DNA of 64,000 nucleotides, taken from JACCZR01 sp963830065. GTDB taxonomy: Bacteria; Actinomycetota; Thermoleophilia; Solirubrobacterales; Thermoleophilaceae. A program made the translations under genes and the position numbers. Positions 32,657 to 40,658 of the stretch are shown here, piece after piece. The number at the start of each line of letters is the position of its first letter. The first letter of the stretch is position 1. Under the pieces are notes generated by a model that was not told the origin of the DNA, did not search any database, and saw nothing but the letters and a program-made list of their open reading frames with translations. The stretch spans positions 124,001 to 188,000 of the forward strand of contig CAWHLA010000007.1 of NCBI GenBank assembly GCA_963830065.1, in the 5' to 3' direction.

Positions 32657-33639
32657 AGAGGCTGCTCTACGTCCACAGCCGCAAGGCGAGCTTCGTGGCC
32701 ATCGACCGCGAGGCGCTGGCCGAGGAGTACGAGATCGAGGACCTCTACCAGCCCGGCCGCTGGCCCAACCCGCTGAAGGTGATCGGCGGGGTGCTGCGCG
32801 CCGACGTGGTGGTGGGTTGGTTCGCCTCCTGGCACACCTTCTTCCCGATCACGCTCGCTTGGCTGACCCGCACCCCGTCGGTGATGATCATCGGCGGCTT
32901 CGACACGGCGAACATGCCCGACATCGGCTACGGCCACCAGCAGGGTGGCCTGCGCAGGCACGCGGCGCTGTGGATCATGCGCCGCGCCAAGCGGCTGGTG
33001 ACCAACTCGAATTACTCCCTGGAGGAGATCGGCCGTAACACGCCGCTGGACACCTCGACGATCACCGTGATCCACCACGGCGTTCCCGACCCCTTCGGCG
33101 AGGCCACCGAGGGGGAGCGCGTGGCCCTCAACGTCGGGGCGATCGACGAGGGCACGCTCGTCCAGAAGGGCCAGATCCCGTTCGTCGAGGCGGCGGAGCA
33201 ACTGCCCGACGTCAGCTTCGTTCTGGTCGGGAAGTGGCTGGACGATGCCGTGGTCCGGCTACGCGAACGGGCCGGGCCCAACGTCGAGCTGACCGGCTAT
33301 GCCTCCGACGAGGACCTGCTCGCGTGGTACCGGCGCGCCGGCGTCTACGTGCAGGCCTCGCGCCACGAGGGCTTCGGGCTGGCGGTGGCCGAAGGCATGC
33401 TCGCTGGCTGCGTGCCGGTGGTGCTGGACGTGACCGCCATGCCGGAGGTGGTCGGCGATGCGGGCGTCCTGATCTCCTCGCAGTCCCCGGAGGAGGTAGC
33501 CGAGGGCGTGCGGCGAGCCCTGGAGCTGGGGCCCGAGGGAGGACGACGCGCCCGGGAACGGATCCTCACCGCATTCCCCCTGCACAGGCGGGGAGAACAG
33601 CTCCGGCGGGTGGTCCGCGAGGCCTCCGAACGCGCCTAA
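32653..33639 (+). CDS. Glycosyltransferase, GT4-like
   Basis: A 328-residue retaining GT-B enzyme. The C-terminal nucleotide-sugar region has the motif E-x7-E in ASRHEGFGLAVAEGMLAG, followed by CVPVVLDVTAMPEV and AGVLI. The N-terminal half is short compared with most GT4 proteins but has WFASWHTFFPITLAWL and TNSNYSLEEIG. It should transfer a sugar from a nucleotide donor at the inner face of the membrane; donor and acceptor are unknown. ATGA overlap with asnB couples their translation, which is common in polysaccharide loci, but no further sugar genes follow. Confidence 0.88.
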   Translation: MKRLLYVHSRKASFVAIDREALAEEYEIEDLYQPGRWPNPLKVIGGVLRADVVVGWFASWHTFFPITLAWLTRTPSVMIIGGFDTANMPDIGYGHQQGGLRRHAALWIMRRAKRLVTNSNYSLEEIGRNTPLDTSTITVIHHGVPDPFGEATEGERVALNVGAIDEGTLVQKGQIPFVEAAEQLPDVSFVLVGKWLDDAVVRLRERAGPNVELTGYASDEDLLAWYRRAGVYVQASRHEGFGLAVAEGMLAGCVPVVLDVTAMPEVVGDAGVLISSQSPEEVAEGVRRALELGPEGGRRARERILTAFPLHRRGEQLRRVVREASERA

Positions 33640-33673
33640 ATCCCTCTGATGCCGCCGCTATAGTCGCGCCGTC

Positions 33674-34438
33674 GTGGGCCTGCGTCGCAGAGACCCCGAC
33701 CGGCCAGGGGCACTTGAGCGCGGTCGCATGCGGCGCCGCCTGCGCCGCCAGACCCAGGTCCGCGAAGCGCTGCTGCTCGACCTCGGCGCGCTCGTCTTCG
33801 AGCTGCACCGCCAGGGTCGCCGCGAGCCGGAGCTGCTCCAGGCCAAGGCGGCCGAGCTGCTCGCCGTCGACGACGAGGTGCGCGCGCTCAGCGACAGCCT
33901 CGGCACCGGCGGCAACGTCCTTCAGCTGACCGCGGCCGGCATCGCCGGCAGCTGCTCCCAGTGCGCGGCGATCATGGCCATGGACGCCCGCTACTGCTCG
34001 AGCTGCGGCGCATCGGTGCAGGTGGCGTTGGGACCGGGTGTCGAGCAGACACCGCCGCTCGAGGCCTACGACCCGAGCGTCGCCGTCCCTCCGCTGCCTC
34101 CCGAACACGACGAGCCGCCCTCCGAGATCCCCACCGAGGAGCGCGCGGCGCTGGAGGCGGGCGACTTCGAGCAGGCCGACCCGGGCCCACCGGTGGGCGA
34201 GCCCCCCTGGGCGGATCCGGAGACCGCGGTCCACGAGCCGGCGACGTCGGTCCCCGAGCCCGAGCCCGAGCCCGAGCCCGAGACCTACGAGCCCGATGCC
34301 GAGACCTACGAGCCCGAGCCCGAGACCTACGAGCCCGAGACCGAGACCTACGAGCCCCTACCCGAGCAGGCTGAGAACGGCACCGAGGAGTCCTCCTCGG
34401 GAGCCCGCGGCTGGCTGAAGCGCAGGCGCGGCGCCTAG
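33674..34438 (+). CDS. Zinc-ribbon protein with coiled N-terminus and Glu-Pro repeat tail
   Basis: A 254-residue protein in three parts. An Arg-rich and then helical N-terminus (VREALLLDLGALVFELHRQ ... LLAVDDEVRALSDSL) is followed by a zinc ribbon CSQCAAIMAMDARYCSSCG near residues 95-113. The long acidic tail is rich in Glu and Pro with repeats of ETYEPxP (four close copies near its end), and it ends in a basic WLKRRRGA. It has no membrane segment. GTG start. The final TAG overlaps the next gene's GTG, so both zinc-ribbon proteins are coupled. Function unknown; the helix plus ribbon suggests a scaffold or nucleic-acid contact. Confidence 0.8.
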   Translation: MGLRRRDPDRPGALERGRMRRRLRRQTQVREALLLDLGALVFELHRQGRREPELLQAKAAELLAVDDEVRALSDSLGTGGNVLQLTAAGIAGSCSQCAAIMAMDARYCSSCGASVQVALGPGVEQTPPLEAYDPSVAVPPLPPEHDEPPSEIPTEERAALEAGDFEQADPGPPVGEPPWADPETAVHEPATSVPEPEPEPEPETYEPDAETYEPEPETYEPETETYEPLPEQAENGTEESSSGARGWLKRRRGA

Positions 34439-35088
34439 TGGGCCAGCCCCCCGCACCGCCCGAGGGCGGCACCTGCCCCACCTGCGGCGCCCCGGTCGAG
34501 CGCGGACAGCTCGTCTGCCTGACCTGCGGCGGGCGCGTCGCCCTTCAGTACCGTCGGCCTCCCCGCTGGCAGGTGCCCGTGCTGCTGGCCGCCGCCGTGG
34601 TGGTTCTGGCGGTGGTCGGGGTGTTCGTGGCCCTGCAGACGGCCAGCGGCGACGCGAAGGACGAGGTGGCCGGCGGCCCAGCCAGCCGCCAGGAGGCAAA
34701 GGCGCCCCCGAACCCGGCCCGAACCGAGACCACCACCGAAGCCACCACGCCCATCACGACAGAGACCGAGCCGAATAAGCCTGCGGCCGGCGCGGGGCTG
34801 ACGGAGGCCAAGCGCGGGCCCGTGACGGTGCTCAGCGGCGTGCCCGAGGCGGGCGCCGCAAACAAGTACGCCCGCCGCCTCAAGCGCAAGGGCTACACGA
34901 TCGGCAAGGTGACCAACGCGCCCGGCGGGGTGGGCAGCTTCTCGGTCCAGTACGTGAAGGGCTCGGCAGGCGCTGCCAAAGCGCTGGCCAAGGCCGAGAG
35001 GATCGGCGAAGTGAAGGCGATCGAGCCCGAAGTCACCGACCGCGCGGGCGAGGCAAAGCTCGTCGTGGTGGTCGGCGCCCGGAAGTAG
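34438..35088 (+). CDS. Zinc-ribbon membrane protein with LytR C-terminal-like domain
   Basis: A 216-residue protein: N-terminal zinc ribbon (CPTCGAPVERGQLVCLTCG), a membrane helix (VPVLLAAAVVVLAVVGVFVAL), a Thr/Glu/Pro linker, and a C-terminal domain VTVLSGVPEAGAANKYARRLKRKGYTIG. The last domain resembles LytR_C, found at the end of LytR-CpsA-Psr wall enzymes but here without the catalytic domain. The ribbon would be cytoplasmic and the LytR_C part outside. It starts with GTG overlapping the stop of the previous zinc-ribbon gene. A role in sensing or placing wall synthesis is a guess. Confidence 0.82.
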   Translation: MGQPPAPPEGGTCPTCGAPVERGQLVCLTCGGRVALQYRRPPRWQVPVLLAAAVVVLAVVGVFVALQTASGDAKDEVAGGPASRQEAKAPPNPARTETTTEATTPITTETEPNKPAAGAGLTEAKRGPVTVLSGVPEAGAANKYARRLKRKGYTIGKVTNAPGGVGSFSVQYVKGSAGAAKALAKAERIGEVKAIEPEVTDRAGEAKLVVVVGARK

Positions 35089-36114
35089 CTAGAGCGACCA
35101 GAAGCGGCCGACCTGCGCGGCGGCGTGTTCCACCAGCGGACCGGCGGCCACCGAGCGCGGCTCAGCGGCATCGGTGAGCGCCTCCATCGTGGCGACGACC
35201 GAGGAGGACAGCGCGTCGAGGTCGTAGCCGCCCTCCAGCAGGCAGCCCACCGGGGCGCCCGCGCGCTCACCCAGGAGCCGTGACCACCGGCCGAGCTCGC
35301 CGTAGGAGGACGTCTCGAGCAGGCAGCCGCCGAGCGGGTCGTCTCGATGGGCGTCGTAGCCGGCCGACACGAGCACCAGCTCGGGCCGGAACTGCGCCGC
35401 CACCGGCGCCACCACGTGCTCCATCAGCGACAGCCATTCCTCCTCGCCCGAGCCGCCGGGAAGGGGGAGGTTCAGCGAGTACCCGGTCCCCTCGCCTGAG
35501 CCGGCGTCCGAGAGCGGCCCCGTGCCGGGGTAGAACGGATACCGGTGCAGGCTCACGAAGAGGGCCTGGGCCGAGTCGTGCAGCGCAGCGTTGGTCCCGT
35601 TGCCGTGGTGCACGTCCCAGTCGACCACCATCACCCGCTCCACACCGGAGGCCAGCGCGTGGCGGGCGGCCACAGCGACGTTGGAGAACATGCAGAAGCC
35701 CATGGCGCGCGCGGGCTCGGCGTGGTGGCCCGGGGGGCGCAGCGCGCAGAACGCCGTCGGGGTCTCCCCCCCGAGCAGCGCGTCGACCATCGCGCAACCC
35801 GCGCCGGCTGACCGCAACGCGGCCTCCCACGTGCCCGGGCTGGTTGGGGTGTCCAGGTCGAACGCCGCACCACGAGCGCAGGTCTCGCGCACCAGCTCCA
35901 CGTGCTCGCGCGGGTGTACGCGCAGGAGCTGCTCGATCTCGACCTGCGGCGCCTCGCGCCGCTCCCAGCCCAGCCACTCGCGCGTGCCGAGCTCGGCCTC
36001 GATGGCCTGGATGCGGCGCGCGTTCTCGGGGTGCGCGCCCGTGTCGTGCTCCAGCGACGACGGATGAGAGAACAGGAACGGCGCCGCGATGGCGTTACCG
36101 TACCCGCGGTGCAA
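35089..36114 (-). CDS. Histone-deacetylase-fold hydrolase (acetoin utilization/acetylpolyamine amidohydrolase group)
   Basis: About 320-341 residues of the arginase/deacetylase fold. Active-site pieces are all present: LRPPGHHAEPARAMGFC (tandem His), VVDWDVHHGNGT (Asp and His zinc ligands), SAGYDAHRDDPLGG (the second zinc Asp) and a Tyr/Gly loop LEGGYDLDAL. It should remove acetyl groups from lysines or polyamines. The start is uncertain. A TTG at the coordinate given overlaps the divergent nadB start; eight codons further in, an ATC lies six bases after a -10-like TACGGT and fits the family N-terminus better. Confidence 0.88.
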   Translation of the reverse strand: MHRGYGNAIAAPFLFSHPSSLEHDTGAHPENARRIQAIEAELGTREWLGWERREAPQVEIEQLLRVHPREHVELVRETCARGAAFDLDTPTSPGTWEAALRSAGAGCAMVDALLGGETPTAFCALRPPGHHAEPARAMGFCMFSNVAVAARHALASGVERVMVVDWDVHHGNGTNAALHDSAQALFVSLHRYPFYPGTGPLSDAGSGEGTGYSLNLPLPGGSGEEEWLSLMEHVVAPVAAQFRPELVLVSAGYDAHRDDPLGGCLLETSSYGELGRWSRLLGERAGAPVGCLLEGGYDLDALSSSVVATMEALTDAAEPRSVAAGPLVEHAAAQVGRFWSL

Positions 36115-37557
36115 GCCGACCTGGCAGTGGTCGGCGCCGGCGCCGCCGGGCTCTACGCCGCCCTCACCGCCGCGAGCGAGGGCGCCCGGGTGGTGCTCGT
36201 GTCGCGCTCGCCGCTGGCCGAGACCGCGAGCTACTGGGCCCAGGGCGGCATCGCCGCCGCGCTGGCCGACGACGACTCGCCCGAGCTGCACCAGGCCGAC
36301 ACGCTGGCGGCGGGACGCGACAGCGGCCGGCCCGATGCCGCCCGCGTGCTGTGCGATGAGTCGCCCGCCCGGGTGGCCCACCTGGAGACCCTGGGCGTGC
36401 GCTTCGACTCCGACCGCTCCGGCGCTCTCGCACTGGGCCTGGAGGGAGGCCACTCACGGCGGCGGGTGGTGCACGCCGGCGGCAGCTCCACCGGCCGGCG
36501 CGTGACTCGCGAGCTGTCCGCCCTGGCCGCCACCGACGACCAGATCGAAGTGCTCGAGCCCTTCGCGGCCGGCGCGCTGTGGTGCCACGACGGGCGCTGC
36601 GTCGGGCTCGCAGCGGCGGGACGAGACGGGGAGCCGCGGAAGGTGTCGGCGCGCGGGGTGCTGTTGGCCACCGGCGGCGCCGCGGCCCTGTGGTCGCGCA
36701 CCACCAACCCGCCGGGAGCGGCCGGCACCGGGCTCAGCCTGGCGCTGGCCGCCGGGGCCGCGCTGGCCGACCTCGAGTTCACCCAGTTCCACCCCACCGC
36801 GCTGGTCACCGGCGGCAAGCGCGAGGGCTTCCTGGTCACCGAGGCGATCCGAGGCGAGGGCGCGCTGCTGCTCGACGCCGGCGGAGATCGCTTCGTGGAC
36901 GAGCTGGCCCCGCGCGACCAGGTCGCACTCGCAGTCCAGCAGCGCATGCGCGAGCAGGGCACCGAGTCCGTCGGCCTCGACGTCAGCTCGGTCGACCTGG
37001 CCCGGTTTCCCAACGTGGCGGCGGCGCTCGCCGACGTGGGCCTCGATCCCGCTCGCCCGCTACCCGTCGCGCCCGCGGCGCACTACACGATGGGAGGAGT
37101 GGCCGCCGACCTCGACGGGCGCTCCTCCCTCCCTGGCCTGTTCGCGGTCGGCGAGAGCGCCTGCACCGGCCTGCACGGCGCCAACCGGCTCGCCTCCAAC
37201 TCGCTGGCCGAGTGCTTCGTGTTCGGGCGCCGCGCCGCGCTCGCCGCCCTGGACGAGCCCGCCCCGCCGGCCTCGGTGAGCGGGCCACCGGACGCGCAGG
37301 CCCCGCCGCTGCCCTCGCGCGAGACGCGCGAGGCCCTGTGGCGCCTGGCCGGCTTGCAGCGCGACGCCGAGGGCCTGAGCGAGCTGCTGGGGGACCCGTA
37401 CCCGCTGGCTCGCTCGGTGGCCGCGGCCTGCCTCGCTCGCGAGGAGAGCCGGGGCGCCCACCAGCGCCGCGACCACCCGCAGACCCGCCCGGAGCTGGAC
37501 GGCCGCCACGCGGTCGTTCGCGCCGGCGAGGCCGCGACCTTCGAGCTCTGGACGTAA
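36109..37557 (+). CDS. nadB: L-aspartate oxidase
   Basis: A 482-residue flavoprotein of the fumarate reductase/succinate dehydrogenase family. The FAD-binding start is LAVVGAGAAGLYAALTAASEG; WAQGGIAAAL, the substrate region FTQFHPTAL and HYTMGGVAADLDGRSSLPGLFAVGE with GLHGANRLASNSLAE are all NadB signatures. It oxidises aspartate to iminoaspartate, the first step of NAD synthesis. nadA and nadC are not in the window. GTG start seven bases after a -10-like TACCGT, so the transcript may be leaderless. The C-terminal helical domain is shorter than in E. coli. Confidence 0.95.
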   Translation: MQADLAVVGAGAAGLYAALTAASEGARVVLVSRSPLAETASYWAQGGIAAALADDDSPELHQADTLAAGRDSGRPDAARVLCDESPARVAHLETLGVRFDSDRSGALALGLEGGHSRRRVVHAGGSSTGRRVTRELSALAATDDQIEVLEPFAAGALWCHDGRCVGLAAAGRDGEPRKVSARGVLLATGGAAALWSRTTNPPGAAGTGLSLALAAGAALADLEFTQFHPTALVTGGKREGFLVTEAIRGEGALLLDAGGDRFVDELAPRDQVALAVQQRMREQGTESVGLDVSSVDLARFPNVAAALADVGLDPARPLPVAPAAHYTMGGVAADLDGRSSLPGLFAVGESACTGLHGANRLASNSLAECFVFGRRAALAALDEPAPPASVSGPPDAQAPPLPSRETREALWRLAGLQRDAEGLSELLGDPYPLARSVAAACLAREESRGAHQRRDHPQTRPELDGRHAVVRAGEAATFELWT

Positions 37558-37568
37558 GGTCGTCAGCG

Positions 37569-38039
37569 GTGAGCCCCAAGGACCTGTTCGCCGAGGCGAT
37601 GGCCTCACTGGCCTCGGGCGTGACCGTCATAACCGGCCGCCGGGCCGACCGGGAGCCGTGCGGCCTGGCCGCCACCTCGACGGCGGCGTTCTCGGCCGAC
37701 CCGCAGTCGGTGATGGTCTCGATCGCGCACGCCTCGCGCTGCCACGACACCCTCGCCGGGTGCGAGCAGTTCGGCGTTCACATCCTCGGCGCCCACCAGG
37801 AGCCCGACGCGCGCGTGTTCGCCAGCCGCGCCGACGACAAGTTCGCCCAGCTCGACTGGAGGTGGGACGGCGACGTGCCCGAGCTGCTCGGCACCCTCGC
37901 CTACCTGCGCTGCCGCCGCGCGGACACCTTCTCCCGCTACGACCATTCGATCCTCATCGGCGACCTCGAGGACGGCCGCCACGACCAGGGCCAACCCCTG
38001 CTCTACGCACAGCGGCGCATGAACTGGACGCTGAGGTGA
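37569..38039 (+). CDS. Flavin reductase-like domain protein
   Basis: A 156-residue split-barrel flavin-binding protein of the HpaC/flavin reductase family: LASGVTVITGRRADREPCGLAATS at the start, then MVSIAHASRCHDTL and FGVHILGAHQEPDARVFASRADDKF. Such proteins make FMNH2 or FADH2 for a partner monooxygenase, or act as small FMN-binding oxidoreductases. It begins at GTG 11 bases after nadB and is probably on the same transcript. No monooxygenase is adjacent; the LLM-class oxidoreductase lies 25 kb away. Confidence 0.92.
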   Translation: MSPKDLFAEAMASLASGVTVITGRRADREPCGLAATSTAAFSADPQSVMVSIAHASRCHDTLAGCEQFGVHILGAHQEPDARVFASRADDKFAQLDWRWDGDVPELLGTLAYLRCRRADTFSRYDHSILIGDLEDGRHDQGQPLLYAQRRMNWTLR

Positions 38040-38047
38040 CGAATTTA

Positions 38048-38061
38048 GGCGGTTAACCGCC
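38048..38061. repeat. Perfect 14-bp palindrome
   Basis: GGCGGTTAACCGCC lies between the flavin reductase and the 140-residue zinc-motif gene. A second TTAA-centred word, CGCTTAACGCGG, follows at once. A TCTAAT (38101-38106), one mismatch from the -10 consensus, lies downstream. The palindrome could be an operator for that gene. Confidence 0.5.
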
Positions 38062-38145
38062 GCTTAACGCGGCCTTCCAAGTCCCTCAAACCGAGATTGT
38101 TCTAATCGCCTCGTAGTTCAAGAGGGACAGGAGCCTAGGCAAAGG

Positions 38146-38568
38146 ATGTACCAGTTCAGTCGCTCGATCTACCGCGAGCTTTCGACAGAAGTCGTCAGCG
38201 TCAAGCGGGATGGAGGGTGCGCGGCACGCCACGGATTGCTCATCGCGTGCGAGCGAACGATGGAGCGTCTGGCCACCGATCGCCATTACTTCGCCCGCCC
38301 CGTCAGGAGCCTGTTCACCGAGGTGCGGGACTTCTTCCCGATCGAATCGCAACTTCGCGTCTTTCAGGTGATTGAACGTCATGTGGCGCTCGCATCCGAA
38401 TACGTGGACACACAGGCGCGGTCGGGCGTGACCTTCGACGGAAGCCCGTTGTGCTGCCACGCGACCACCCGCAAGGGCACCTCGTGCCAGCGGGTGCCGC
38501 TGCCGGCCAGCAAGTACTGCCCCTCGCACAAGCACCTCGAGGAGGAGTTGACGACGACGGCGGCGTAA
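38146..38568 (+). CDS. 140-residue protein with C-terminal zinc-knuckle-like motif, unknown function
   Basis: Helical N-terminal part (MYQFSRSIYRELSTEVV, then LIACERTMERLATDRHYFARPVRSLFTEVRDFFPIE and LRVFQVIERHVALASEYV). The C-terminal segment spaces Cys and His as CCHATTRKGTSCQR ... YCPSHKHL. That spacing resembles short zinc motifs seen in DUF5763-like proteins. I recall near-identical proteins, often in several copies, from Solirubrobacterales genomes, but cannot check it here. ATG start with AAAGG before it. Base composition is lower in GC than its neighbours. No operon partner; it sits between a palindromic leader and a strong hairpin. Confidence 0.8.
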   Translation: MYQFSRSIYRELSTEVVSVKRDGGCAARHGLLIACERTMERLATDRHYFARPVRSLFTEVRDFFPIESQLRVFQVIERHVALASEYVDTQARSGVTFDGSPLCCHATTRKGTSCQRVPLPASKYCPSHKHLEEELTTTAA

Positions 38569-38644
38569 AGAGCTTGCATCTTGGTTCCGCGAGCCCGGGC
38601 AGGAGGCCGTGGGTGCAGGGACAGGATGTTGAGGGAGAGAGAGA

Positions 38645-38672
38645 CCGAAGGCGGCCCACGGGCCGCCTTCGG
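38645..38672 (+). terminator. Strong hairpin after the 140-residue gene
   Basis: CCGAAGGCGGCCC and GGGCCGCCTTCGG pair perfectly over 13 bases with a two-base loop. No clear T-run follows (GACGTTCTTG), so it is either an imperfect intrinsic terminator or an RNA-stabilising hairpin. It ends 24 bases before the hyuA start. Confidence 0.6.
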
Positions 38673-38696
38673 ACGTTCTTGAGGTAAGAAGCAGCC

Positions 38697-40658
38697 GTGG
38701 TCCTGGGCGTAGACGTGGGCGGCACCTTCACCGACGCCGCCCTGCTCGCCGGCGAGCGGCTGATCACGGCGAAGGCGCCGAGCACGCCGGAGGACCAGTC
38801 CGAGGGTGTTCTGTCCGCCGTCCGCGAGGCCCTGAAGGAGGCCGAAGCCGAGGCGAGTGACGTTGAGCGCTTCGTGCACGGCATGACCGTCGGCACCAAC
38901 GCGCTGCTGGAGGGCAAGACCGCCCGTTGCGCGCTGCTCGCCACGGAGGGCTTCACCGATCTGGAGGAGCTGGGCCGCCAGGCCCGGCCCGAGCTGTACC
39001 GGCTATGCGTCGGCCATCCGCCGCCGCTGGTCCCCGCGGAGCTGCGGGTCGCGGTGCCGGAGCGCACCGGCCCCGAGGGCGTCATCCGTGAGCTCGAGGC
39101 GGACCTGCTTGCCGAGCGGCTGGAGGGGCTGGACGACGACGTCGAGGCCGCGGCGGTCTGCCTGCTGTGGGGCTTTCGCCACCCCGAGCACGAGCGAGCG
39201 GTGGCCGAGGCGGTGGGCGATGAGGTGCACGTCTCCACCTCGCACGAGACGGCGGGTGTCTTTCGCGAGTACGAGCGCTGCGCCACCACGGTGGTGGACG
39301 CCGCCCTGTCACCCCTGCTGCGCCGATACCTGGAGCGGCTGAGCGAGCGCACCCGCGACGAGGGCCTGCCCGACCCGCAGGTGATGCTGTCCAGCGGCGG
39401 GGTGGCCGGCGCCGCCCTGGCCGCCCGGCATGCCTCGTGGACGGTGCTGTCCGGTCCGGCGGGCGGCACGGTGGGAGCGGCGCGCGCGGCCGGCGAGGCC
39501 GACGTCGGGGACGCGGTCGCCCTGGACATGGGCGGCACCTCGTGCGACGTGTCGGTGGTCCTCGACGGCCAGGTGGCGGCGGGCGGTGGGCGCGAGGTGG
39601 GCGGCCGCGCGCTTGCCCTGCCGATGGTCGACGTGCACACCGTGGGCGCCGGCGGGGGCAGCATCGCCTGGCGTGACGCGGGCGGCGCTCTGCGCGTGGG
39701 CCCGCAGTCGGCGGGCGCGGAGCCCGGCCCGGCCTGTTACGGGCGGGGCGGCGAGGAGCCCACCGTGACCGACGCCGCCCTCCTGCTGGGGCACCTGGAC
39801 CCGGGCTCGCCCCTGTCGGGCGACGTCGAGCTCAACGCCGAGGCCGCGCGAGCGGCCGTGGGCGAGCTGGGTCAGAGCCTGGGACTGGACGAGGCCCAGG
39901 CCGCCGCGGGCATCGCTCGGGTAGCCGCCGTGGAGATGGCGGGGGCGGTCCGGGTGGTGACCGTCAAGCGCGGCATCGACCCGCGCGACCTGGCCCTGGT
40001 GGCCTTCGGCGGCGCCGGGCCCATGCACGCCGCCGCCGTGGCCGACGAGCTGGGCATGAGCCGAGTGATCGCCCCGGTGTCCTCCGGCGTGCTCTCCGCG
40101 CTCGGCCTGATCGTCTCCGAGCGCCGCCGCGATGTCGCCCAGAGCGTGTTGCTGGGCGGCGACGGGCTGACCGCAGACGCCGTGGCGAAGGTGGTCGCCG
40201 AGCTGGGCGCGCGCGGGCGCGAGGAATTGGGCGCCCCCGAGGCAGAGCTGCGCGCCGGCTACGACCTGCGCTACTCCGGCCAGGCCTTCGAGCTGACCGT
40301 GCCCGGCGAGCTCGAGCCCGACCCCGGCGAACTGCGCAGGGCCTTCGACCGCGCACACGAGGAGCACTACGGCTACGTCGACCATGACGCCGAGCTCGAG
40401 CTGGTCACCGTGCGCGTCGCGGCCGCGTTGGAGGGAGCCGAGGCGCCGGCGGGCGAGGGCGGGCTGGAGCGGCGCGGCTCGCGACGGGCGCGCTTCGGCG
40501 ACGACGAGGTCGAGGCGACGGTGCTGGTCTTTGCCGGGCGGGGCGACCCCGAGGTCGATGGGCCTGCGGTGATCGAGCTGCCCGGCTCGACGCTGGTCGT
40601 GCCTCCGGGCTGGACCGCCCGCACGGTGGGCGACGCCATCAGCATGGAGCGCGCGTGA
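38697..40658 (+). CDS. hyuA: Hydantoinase/oxoprolinase family protein, subunit A
   Basis: A 653-residue protein of the HyuA/5-oxoprolinase A family, with an ASKHA-type ATPase core: VLGVDVGGTFTDAALL at the start, VGTNALLEGKTARCALL, ALDMGGTSCDVSVV and SIAWRDAGGALRVGPQSAGAEPG. Members open cyclic amides or carboxylate ketones with ATP (5-oxoproline, N-methylhydantoin, acetophenone, acetone). Substrate cannot be told from sequence. The GTG start is chosen just ahead of the first strand. Its stop overlaps the subunit B gene as GTGA. Confidence 0.94.
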   Translation: MVLGVDVGGTFTDAALLAGERLITAKAPSTPEDQSEGVLSAVREALKEAEAEASDVERFVHGMTVGTNALLEGKTARCALLATEGFTDLEELGRQARPELYRLCVGHPPPLVPAELRVAVPERTGPEGVIRELEADLLAERLEGLDDDVEAAAVCLLWGFRHPEHERAVAEAVGDEVHVSTSHETAGVFREYERCATTVVDAALSPLLRRYLERLSERTRDEGLPDPQVMLSSGGVAGAALAARHASWTVLSGPAGGTVGAARAAGEADVGDAVALDMGGTSCDVSVVLDGQVAAGGGREVGGRALALPMVDVHTVGAGGGSIAWRDAGGALRVGPQSAGAEPGPACYGRGGEEPTVTDAALLLGHLDPGSPLSGDVELNAEAARAAVGELGQSLGLDEAQAAAGIARVAAVEMAGAVRVVTVKRGIDPRDLALVAFGGAGPMHAAAVADELGMSRVIAPVSSGVLSALGLIVSERRRDVAQSVLLGGDGLTADAVAKVVAELGARGREELGAPEAELRAGYDLRYSGQAFELTVPGELEPDPGELRRAFDRAHEEHYGYVDHDAELELVTVRVAAALEGAEAPAGEGGLERRGSRRARFGDDEVEATVLVFAGRGDPEVDGPAVIELPGSTLVVPPGWTARTVGDAISMERA

